A stretch of 10,040 bases of DNA from Chitinophagaceae bacterium (GTDB lineage Bacteria > Bacteroidota > Bacteroidia > Chitinophagales > UBA10324): the NCBI GenBank assembly GCA_023251195.1, contig JAHEZG010000126.1:1-10040 (forward strand). The letters run 5' to 3'. The notes below the pieces were generated by a model. It did no database searches and was not told the DNA's origin. It worked only from the letters and a program-made list of their open reading frames with translations. The position numbers were made by a program, and so were the translations under genes. Positions 1-5,989 of the stretch are shown piece by piece. The first letter of the stretch is position 1, and every line of letters begins with the position of its first letter.

Positions 1-1287
1 ACCACTCTTGCCGAAAATAATAATACACGAATAAGCATTGATCCATACCTGACTTATTTTAACAAGAATGGAAACCGCCATTCATTTCATGGGCGTTACT
101 ATTTAACCAACGCCATTGCAAGCGATAATAAAAGCACCAATGCACAACTCTACTATGGCGAATATCAGTACCAGCACTTTTTTAAATTCGGTTTGAATTT
201 AACCACAGGAGTTGCTGCAAATACTTCAATGATAACTGCTGATTTATATGGAAATCATACAGCAGATAACGAAGCTGTTTTTCTTCAGCTTGATCAGAAA
301 AAAGGAAGACTCAATATTATTGGAGGAGTGCGATATGAAATGTTTCGGGTTGATACGATAAGCAGTCAATCTCCGGTTTTAATTCGTGCCGGTGCAAATT
401 ACAGGGTTATGAAGGCAACTTATTTCCGAGCTTCATTTGGTCAGGGTTATCGCTTCCCAACCATAGCCGAAAAATTTGTGGCCACTGAAGTAGGTCCATT
501 AAAAATATTTCCGAACCCTGCAGTAAATCCTGAAACAGGATGGTCGGCTGAAATTGGAGTGAAGCAAGGATTTAAAGTAAGCAGCTGGTTGGGGTACCTG
601 GATTTTTGTCTATTTCAAAGTGAATACAAAGATTTTTTAGAATTCACTTTTGGTTTTCATCCACCATATGCATGGAAACCAGGCGATCCGATAAACATAG
701 CTGACTTTTCAAAATACCTTGGATTTAAAACCATAAACATTACCAATGCAAGAATCAGCGGTGGCGAATTTTCAGTTATCGGGCAGGGGAAATTATTCGG
801 GTTGCCAACAAACCTGATGGCCGGTGCCACCTACATTATTCCAATTGATATAAATAAGATTTCACTGGTTGATAGTTTGTTAAAAGAAAATTCCGGTGCC
901 TCAAAACAGGTTCTTGATTCCATTTCGAAAATTAAAATTCTGAACTACCGATATCAATGGACCGCGAAAGCAGAGTTTGACATTTCATATCATTCATTCT
1001 CTACCGGATTCAGTTTTCGTTACAATAGTTTTATGGATAACATTGATCCGATATTTAACGGAACCGATCCATTAATTCCGGTTCAGGTGGTGGCCGGCAT
1101 TGTTCCCTACCGGCAATTGCATCATACCGGTGATTTTGTAATTGATTACCGCATTTCGATTAAAGTTAATAAGTATGTTAAAGTATCATTGATTACAAAA
1201 AATTTATTGAACCGTGAATACACTGAGCGGCCTGCGCTGATTGAGCAACCAAGAAATTTTTCGCTTCAAGTATCTGCCAAATTTTAA
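1..1287 (+). CDS. TonB-dependent outer-membrane receptor, C-terminal part (5' end outside window)
   Basis: The reading frame is open from base 1, so the gene starts before the window; 428 residues are visible. A TTG at 193 could be read as a start, but the protein-like frame continues upstream of it, so it is not the real start. The visible part is a beta-barrel: alternating polar and aromatic strands, a barrel motif GQGYRFPTIAEKF (visible residues about 147-159), followed by NPETGWSAEIGVKQGF, the usual 'NPE..W..E.G' stretch of these receptors. It ends in KNLLNREYTERP and a final strand closing with Phe (SLQVSAKF), the typical outer-membrane insertion signal. Such receptors import siderophores, cobalamin, metals or glycans using TonB energy. 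The plug domain and TonB box are not visible, so the substrate cannot be named. Family assignment is firm; substrate is unknown. Confidence 0.88.
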   Translation, partial: TTLAENNNTRISIDPYLTYFNKNGNRHSFHGRYYLTNAIASDNKSTNAQLYYGEYQYQHFFKFGLNLTTGVAANTSMITADLYGNHTADNEAVFLQLDQKKGRLNIIGGVRYEMFRVDTISSQSPVLIRAGANYRVMKATYFRASFGQGYRFPTIAEKFVATEVGPLKIFPNPAVNPETGWSAEIGVKQGFKVSSWLGYLDFCLFQSEYKDFLEFTFGFHPPYAWKPGDPINIADFSKYLGFKTINITNARISGGEFSVIGQGKLFGLPTNLMAGATYIIPIDINKISLVDSLLKENSGASKQVLDSISKIKILNYRYQWTAKAEFDISYHSFSTGFSFRYNSFMDNIDPIFNGTDPLIPVQVVAGIVPYRQLHHTGDFVIDYRISIKVNKYVKVSLITKNLLNREYTERPALIEQPRNFSLQVSAKF

Positions 1288-1425
1288 GCTGTTAAATCGT
1301 AGTCCAATTTTTTTTCAGCTTCAACATTCATAAATAAAAAGTAAGACCAATTATTGTTTTAACCCCGACGCTTGAATTTTAGACAATATGTTTAAAAACC
1401 AATAACAAAATGAAAGCATAAACTA

Positions 1426-1455
1426 TTTACAAAATATGTAACACAGCTATATTTG
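1426..1455 (+). promoter_or_regulatory. Predicted Bacteroidota-type promoter of the ArsR-type regulator gene
   Basis: TATATTTG at 1448-1455 matches the Bacteroidota -7 consensus TAnnTTTG at every fixed position. TTTA at 1426-1429, 18 bases upstream, resembles the -33 TTTG element in three of four positions. The predicted transcript would start about 30 bases before the ATG at 1491, with an A-rich leader lacking a Shine-Dalgarno motif, as is common in this phylum. It implies the regulator has its own transcript and is not only read through from the receptor gene. The prediction rests on sequence match alone. Confidence 0.5.
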
Positions 1456-1490
1456 AAGTCTAAACAATAAAACACTAAAACACTAATTCA

Positions 1491-1841
1491 ATGACCGACA
1501 CACTACCTATCGAAAATCAAGAACCTGCAATTGAAAATGCAGCCAGTGAATTCAATCTTTATGATTTTGATCAAACAAAAAAAGCAGCCGCCATTTTGCG
1601 CGCCATGAATCACAAGCTGCGGAGAAGTATTTTATCGGTAATAGATAAAACCGGAACAACCAATGTTACTTCTATTTACAAAGAATTAAATATTGAACAG
1701 TCAGTTGCCTCACAGCATTTAGCCATTATGCGCCGGGCTAAAATTGTTACTGCCAGCAGAACCGGTAAACAGATTTTGTACTCTGTAAATCATGAGCGCA
1801 TAAATCATTACATGAATAAGGTTAAAGAAATTTTATCCTGA
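1491..1841 (+). CDS. ArsR-type winged-helix transcriptional regulator
   Basis: A 116-residue protein with a winged helix-turn-helix DNA-binding fold of the ArsR/SmtB type. After a polar tail (residues 1-28), helices run from about residue 29. The motif AMNHKLRRSILSVI (38-51) is the usual 'L.h..R..IL..L' opening of the family. IEQSVASQHLAIMRRAKIV (68-86) contains the recognition helix, and TASRTGKQILYSV (87-99) is the wing. The last helix (101-115) would form the dimer interface. There is no cysteine in the protein, so the ELCVCDL-type metal site of arsenic or cadmium sensors is absent, and the D-x-H-x10-H pattern of zinc sensors in the last helix is not seen. The effector is therefore unknown. 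A receptor gene lies upstream on the same strand and a polysaccharide operon runs toward it; the target could be itself or either neighbour. Fold assignment is strong, function beyond that is open. Confidence 0.85.
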   Translation: MTDTLPIENQEPAIENAASEFNLYDFDQTKKAAAILRAMNHKLRRSILSVIDKTGTTNVTSIYKELNIEQSVASQHLAIMRRAKIVTASRTGKQILYSVNHERINHYMNKVKEILS

Positions 1842-2624
1842 CTACCAGCTGGCGAGAAAAAAAGGATTTAATAAATTTTCCTTGTTGTAAAGAAGCGGAT
1901 TAAGCGTGCCGGCCTGATATACCTTTCCTCCTGCAATTTCAAGAACAGCCTGACCGGCTGCGGTATCCCATTCCATTGTTGGTGCGTAGCGTGGATAAAC
2001 ATCTGCGCTGCCATCGGCAAGCAAGCAAAATTTTATAGAACTGCCAGCCGATACAAATTCAATTTCCTGTCCGTTGTTTTTTAATCCCTGAATGAACAAT
2101 TCGGTTTCGGTACTCATGTGACTTCGGCTGCCAATGACTCTTACAATTTTCAGGTCATTAAAGTGATTGCCGCGCGCTAATGGCTTTCGCTCACGGGATT
2201 CATTTATAATAAAACATCCTTCGCCGCTCTTTGCACTCCACATTTTATTAAGTGCCGGAGCCAGTACAACTCCTAAGGTTGGTTTTCCATTTTCAACCAG
2301 CGCAATATTTACAGTAAACTCACCATTCCGTTTTATAAATTCCTTGGTGCCGTCAATTGGATCAATGAGCCAGCAGTGATCCCATTTTTTTCGTTCGTTG
2401 TATTCAATGGCTTTGGTTTCTTCAGAGATAAATGGAATTTCCGGATACAGTTTTTTCAACTCAGCCAGAATAATTTTATTTGAGACCTTATCAGCCTCTG
2501 TCAATGGCGATTTATTTTCTTTCATCTCCACTGAAAAATCTCCCTTATAAATTTCCATTATTGCTTCGCCTGCATTGCGAGCAATTTTTTCTATCAATGC
2601 TAAATCAATTTTTTCTGCAATCAT
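1842..2624 (-). CDS. cysQ: 3'(2'),5'-bisphosphate nucleotidase CysQ (PAP phosphatase)
   Basis: Member of the inositol monophosphatase/FIG superfamily, Mg-dependent phosphatases; CysQ removes the 3'-phosphate from PAP (and PAPS), relieving toxicity from sulfate assimilation or sulfotransfer. Using numbering from an upstream ATG at 2648, visible motifs are SPLTEADK (47-54), the metal ligands SEE (75-77), DPIDGT (96-101) with the core metal-binding aspartates, GSSIKFCLLADGSADVYPR (202-220), and WDTAAG (227-232). The start chosen here (Met at 2622-2624) places the Met 14 residues before RNAG, like characterised CysQ, and lies two bases after the rfbD stop; the ATG at 2648 would add 8 residues and overlap rfbD by 22 bases. 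The stop directly abuts the stop of the convergent ArsR-type gene. Last gene of the minus-strand polysaccharide run. Action on inositol phosphates cannot be excluded from sequence, but the motif set favours CysQ. Confidence 0.88.
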   Translation of the reverse strand: MIAEKIDLALIEKIARNAGEAIMEIYKGDFSVEMKENKSPLTEADKVSNKIILAELKKLYPEIPFISEETKAIEYNERKKWDHCWLIDPIDGTKEFIKRNGEFTVNIALVENGKPTLGVVLAPALNKMWSAKSGEGCFIINESRERKPLARGNHFNDLKIVRVIGSRSHMSTETELFIQGLKNNGQEIEFVSAGSSIKFCLLADGSADVYPRYAPTMEWDTAAGQAVLEIAGGKVYQAGTLNPLLYNKENLLNPFFLASW

Positions 2625-2626
2625 TT

Positions 2627-3490
2627 TTAAGGTATGAGTTTGAGGCATTCTTCGAGGCTGAGTTTCCAGGGTTTGGGAGTAATACCAAATGTTTTAGCCA
2701 TTTTTTCTTTACTCATAACACTGTATGCCGGTCGGCGGGCCGGTGTTGGAAACTGTTCAGTAGTAATTGGATAAACCGGTGTTGGAATTTCCCTGGTCAT
2801 TAAAATTTGTTTGGCAAACTCGAACCAGGTAATCGTTCCATCATTACTGAAATTATAAACGCCCCATGGTTTCATGGTTTCGCACAACAAGGTAATTTTT
2901 AAAAGTGCATCAGCTAAATCGCGGGCATAAGTCGGGCTGCCGGTTTGATCGTTCACCACTTTCAATTCAGGTTTTTCTCTGGCTAAACGAAGCATTGTTT
3001 TTACAAAATTATTTCCGAATGAAGAGTAAACCCATGATGTTCGAACGACAATTGTTTTGGTGTGTTTTTGCAGTGCAAGTTGTTCGCCATCCCATTTTGT
3101 TTTTGCATAAACACCAATTGGATTGGCATTTTCATTTTCAACATGAGGCAGTGTTTTATTTCCATCATAAACGAAATCAGTGGAAATGTGAATGAAAGGA
3201 ATAGCTGCGAGTTTACAGGCATCGGCTAAATAACCTGTGGCAGTGGTGTTAATCAGTTTGGCTAAATCGGGTTCTGCTTCAGCTTTATCAACTGCGGTGT
3301 AAGCGGCACAGTTGATCAGCACTTTTGGTTCATTATCAAGCAGGAATTTTTTCACTGAATCAAAGTCTGTTATATCCAATTCATTGCGCGAGGCAAATAA
3401 AATTTTCAGTGTCGGGAAATGAGCAGCCAGCACTCGAATTTCATTTCCAAGTTGGCCGTTGGCGCCGGTTACTAAAATAGTTTTTATCAT
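2627..3490 (-). CDS. rfbD: dTDP-4-dehydrorhamnose reductase RfbD/RmlD
   Basis: Catalyses the last step of dTDP-L-rhamnose synthesis: NAD(P)H-dependent reduction of dTDP-4-dehydro-L-rhamnose in the cytoplasm. The 287-residue length is normal. Extended short-chain dehydrogenase features are all present: the nucleotide-binding VTGANGQLGNE with G9, G12 and G15; NCAAYTAVDKAE (60-71), a signature of this family; STDFVYDG (103-110); the catalytic Tyr128-x3-Lys132 in YAKTKWDGE; DQTGSPTYARDLA (181-193); and the C-terminal RRPAYSVMS (252-260), typical for RmlD substrate binding. The start at 3490 is the only Met before the Rossmann motif. It follows rfbC by 42 bases and precedes cysQ by 2 bases, so it is probably co-transcribed with both. 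Identification is firm. Confidence 0.94.
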   Translation of the reverse strand: MIKTILVTGANGQLGNEIRVLAAHFPTLKILFASRNELDITDFDSVKKFLLDNEPKVLINCAAYTAVDKAEAEPDLAKLINTTATGYLADACKLAAIPFIHISTDFVYDGNKTLPHVENENANPIGVYAKTKWDGEQLALQKHTKTIVVRTSWVYSSFGNNFVKTMLRLAREKPELKVVNDQTGSPTYARDLADALLKITLLCETMKPWGVYNFSNDGTITWFEFAKQILMTREIPTPVYPITTEQFPTPARRPAYSVMSKEKMAKTFGITPKPWKLSLEECLKLIP

Positions 3491-3532
3491 ATTGATTCAG
3501 AATAGTGGTTCAAAATATAAAGGCCAATTATT

Positions 3533-4105
3533 TTAATATGGGAAGTCTGCATTAAAAACGAAATTTTTTTCGGCTGTTGAAAATGGCTTATTCATTTTAT
3601 CTTTTTCTGAAAGAATGATTTTATCGGCCGGAATTTTCCAATCAATATTCAGCGCTGAATCATTGTAGGCAATTCCTCCTTCTGCACTTTTATTATAAAA
3701 ATTATCGCACTTGTAAAAAAACAAGGCTGTAGGACTGAGCACTGCATAACCATGTGCAAAGCCGCGCGGCACATACAATTGCCTTTGATTTTCTGCTGAT
3801 AAAAGAATGCTGTACTGCTTGCCATAAGTTGGTGAACCTTCACGCAAATCAACCACCACATCCAACACTTCGCCCTGCATCACCCGAACAAGTTTTGCCT
3901 GTGCATGCGGGTTAAGCTGGTAGTGCAATCCCCTTAAAATTCCGCAGGAAGAAAAGGCCTGATTGTCTTGCACAAAATTTCGGGTGATTCCGTTTTCTTC
4001 AAAAGTTTTTGAATTAAAGCTTTCGAAAAAATAACCGCGTTCATCGCTGAAAATTTTTGGTTCGAAAACAAGTAATCCGGGAAATCCGGTTTCAATAAAT
4101 GCCAT
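3533..4105 (-). CDS. rfbC: dTDP-4-dehydrorhamnose 3,5-epimerase RfbC/RmlC
   Basis: Cupin-fold epimerase of dTDP-L-rhamnose synthesis; it inverts C3 and C5 of dTDP-4-dehydro-6-deoxyglucose, feeding RfbD encoded next downstream. Length 190 residues is typical. Visible family marks: FEPKIFSDERGYFFESFN (14-31), NFVQDNQAFSS (43-53), GILRGLHYQ (55-63) with the catalytic base His61, GEVLDVVVDLREGSPTYG (78-95), YVPRGFAHGY (111-120), and FFYKCDNFY (129-137) with Tyr131, the likely catalytic acid. The start at 4105 gives the expected N-terminus and lies only two bases after the stop of the PHP phosphatase gene, so its translation may be coupled to that gene. The 42-base gap to rfbD shows no terminator. 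Identification is firm. Confidence 0.94.
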   Translation of the reverse strand: MAFIETGFPGLLVFEPKIFSDERGYFFESFNSKTFEENGITRNFVQDNQAFSSCGILRGLHYQLNPHAQAKLVRVMQGEVLDVVVDLREGSPTYGKQYSILLSAENQRQLYVPRGFAHGYAVLSPTALFFYKCDNFYNKSAEGGIAYNDSALNIDWKIPADKIILSEKDKMNKPFSTAEKNFVFNADFPY

Positions 4106-4107
4106 TG

Positions 4108-4850
4108 TTATGCTGTTAAAGTGTTATTTAAAAGATTGCCTGATTCACAAAGTTTCTGGTATTGACTGGTTTGAATTGCTTCAGTAAAAGCTTCAAAGTA
4201 CCGTTGGTTGTGCATGTCGCTTCCGGCCCAGTCAATCCAACTATTTTTAATTAATTGATGGGCAAATTTCTGAACCTTAGGAGAATAAAACCCAACTAAT
4301 GAAAGCACATTGAGCTGGAACAAAACGCCCATGCTTTTTAATTTTTCCAATGATTCAAAACCGGGCTCCTGATAGTAAGCATAGCGTTCAGGATGAGCCA
4401 GAATAGGTTTGTATCCTTTTAGCGTTAATTCAAAAACTGCCTCTTCCACCTGTGGAGGTTTGCGCATCGCAGGTAATTCAAACAAAACATATTTGTCGCC
4501 AAATGTTAGCAGGGTTTCATCAGTAATGTGTTTCAGAAAAAACTCATCGAAGTAATATTCAGCAGCTGCTTCCAGTTCTAACTTTATGCCTGACTGGCTG
4601 ATAACAGTTTTCATTCGGTTGAGCCCGGGCAAAATGGTGTCGTATGAATTATTATAAACTCCATTATAAATATGAGGGGTGGTTATAATTTTTTTATAAC
4701 CTAAATGATATAATCCGGTTATTATTTCGAGTGATTCGTTTTCAGTACTAACCCCGTCATCAATACCGGGTATAAAATGAGAATGCAGATCAACCGTTAT
4801 GGGATTAACAAACTTTTTTTTTTACTGAACAAATCTGAAAAGAAGGACAT
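4108..4850 (-). CDS. CpsB/CapC-like PHP tyrosine-protein phosphatase, frame interrupted at an A10 run
   Basis: Mn-dependent protein tyrosine phosphatases of the PHP family (CpsB/CapC/YwqE) dephosphorylate the BY-kinases that control capsule or exopolysaccharide assembly. The ATG at 4848-4850 begins MSFFSDLFSKKK, then a run of ten A on the coding strand (4814-4823) leads to SLLIP and a TAA at 4797-4799, giving only 17 residues. Adding one A (or a -1 shift) yields a full 247-residue protein of normal family length: DLHSHFIPGIDDG (21-33, metal motif), TTPHI (57-61), EAAAEYYFD (94-102), AHPERY (152-157) and AGSDMHN (209-215), all PHP metal ligands present. The intact downstream frame has no ATG; its earliest usual start, TTG at 4632, would omit the first metal motif. 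Spacing is 37 bases after the Wzz-like gene and 2 bases before rfbC. Family assignment is firm; whether it is broken, mis-sequenced or expressed by slippage is open. Confidence 0.85.
4814..4823 (-). repeat. Homopolymer of ten A (coding strand) at the frame break
   Basis: Ten T on the plus strand, i.e. ten A in the mRNA, lie at codons 10-13 of the PHP phosphatase gene. It is the longest single-base run noticed in the window; the other long runs noticed, inside genes at 4903-4910, 6232-6239 and 8872-8879, are eight bases and do not disturb their frames. Eleven (or eight) A residues would keep the phosphatase in frame. Runs of nine or more A are known sites of RNA polymerase slippage, and A AAA AAA also permits -1 ribosomal slipping. 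Confidence 0.9.
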
Positions 4851-4887
4851 GTTAAAAATTAGTACGAATCAATTTAAATTAAAGACC

Positions 4888-5982
4888 TCAGGTTGTTACT
4901 GCTTTTTTTTCGTTTGAAATTGTTTTACTAACAAAACTCCAGGCAATGAGACCAACCAGCGCCAAAAAGAAAAACCCGATTGCCCCGCCGGCAATGGCAA
5001 TAACTATTGGAATCAATGATACTTCGGTTGAAAATTGCGGTTCATCAATTACTTCTAAAATCGGTGTATCAGTCGTTAAAGTAACTTTTGCCAATTCATA
5101 ATTATTTACGGCAGAAGAATATTGGATACTTAACAAACCTTGATCGCGAATGGCTGAATTCAATTCAACCAAACCTTTTTGTTTTACCACATTATTTGAA
5201 TTGTCTTTAAGTGAAGCAACTTTTACATCCAGATTTCTGATTGCATTAGCCAGTGAATCCACTCGTCGTTCAGCAATTTTCAGATTTGTGTTGTTCAGGC
5301 TATACATATCATTAATATAATAATCACTCGTGTTTTTCAATAATTTCTGCAAGAAAGAATTGGAAAAAGCATAATTGGTTGTTGTAAATTTTGCCTGATT
5401 GAAAGGTGAGCTTTCGTCGTAAGTAACGGTTAAATACTCATCAATAATTTTATTATAAAGGAGAGTAAGCACCGAATCTTCCAGTCGGTTGAGCGCATGA
5501 ATTTGGTTGTGTTTAAATTTAAATCCATCGAGTCTATTATCGCCTTTCCAATCCTGATCAAATTCAGCAACATGAATAAAATGATTGATCATAAAATCTT
5601 TTTTGCCATCAATCTTTCCGTCTTCTAGCAGTGTTTGCTTTAAAATTCTTCGCGACTTCATCAGGTTAGCAAAAAAATTATTGTCGTAACTTCCGGTGCC
5701 CGGTTTGGCCGTAATACCGATGGATGATGCCAATGATAATGCGGAGTTCAGTAATGACGATGAAGCCGACTGACCTTGAATGGTAAAAGAACAGTTAGAA
5801 GTATATTTTACTCCATAAAGATAATGAACGGTCCATCCTACCAATCCTCCCAACACAATTGCGATGCTTAAAATCCACCATTTTTTAAGAAGGAATTTAA
5901 GTGTATCCTTTGTTTTAGTAAGAATATTGCTGTAACTGATTTCAGTTTCTTCTTCAAATTGATTTACCGGCTTTTCAGTCAT
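4888..5982 (-). CDS. Wzz-type polysaccharide chain-length determinant / co-polymerase, no kinase domain
   Basis: A 364-residue inner-membrane protein with the two-membrane-segment layout of polysaccharide co-polymerases (Wzz family). A cytoplasmic N-terminal tail of about 34 residues precedes the first membrane segment (about 35-56, WWILSIAIVLGGLVGW). A long periplasmic part follows, with probable coiled-coil helices (about 229-300, rich in N, L, K, D), and a second membrane segment (about 323-350, IPIVIAIAGGAIGFFFLALV). Only about 14 residues follow, so no C-terminal BY-kinase domain (Walker A/B, Tyr cluster) is attached. The classic proline-rich motif before the second segment is reduced to one TPILEV-like stretch (306-311). 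Such proteins set chain length and connect the polymerase to the Wza export channel. It follows the Wza-like gene by 7 bases and is surely co-transcribed with it. Topology and context are convincing; the detailed role is inferred. Confidence 0.82.
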   Translation of the reverse strand: MTEKPVNQFEEETEISYSNILTKTKDTLKFLLKKWWILSIAIVLGGLVGWTVHYLYGVKYTSNCSFTIQGQSASSSLLNSALSLASSIGITAKPGTGSYDNNFFANLMKSRRILKQTLLEDGKIDGKKDFMINHFIHVAEFDQDWKGDNRLDGFKFKHNQIHALNRLEDSVLTLLYNKIIDEYLTVTYDESSPFNQAKFTTTNYAFSNSFLQKLLKNTSDYYINDMYSLNNTNLKIAERRVDSLANAIRNLDVKVASLKDNSNNVVKQKGLVELNSAIRDQGLLSIQYSSAVNNYELAKVTLTTDTPILEVIDEPQFSTEVSLIPIVIAIAGGAIGFFFLALVGLIAWSFVSKTISNEKKAVTT

Positions 5983-5989
5983 AAAATTT

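Noticed and set aside
1286..1321. Inverted repeat AAGCTG...CAGCTT after the receptor gene as a terminator
   Set aside because: The stem is only 6 bases with a 24-base loop, and the T8 run lies inside the loop and not after the stem.
2625..2648. ATG at 2648 as the cysQ start
   Set aside because: It would overlap rfbD by 22 bases and add 8 residues not expected from characterised CysQ; still possible, but the Met at 2624 fits better.
3511..3520. Possible -7 promoter element on the minus strand before rfbD
   Set aside because: TATATTTTG has three bases instead of two between TA and TTTG, and tight gene spacing gives no need for it.
4108..4632. A 174-residue protein starting at TTG 4632 as the real phosphatase
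   Set aside because: It would lack the DLHSH metal motif and the first 73 residues, which are clearly encoded just upstream in the same frame.
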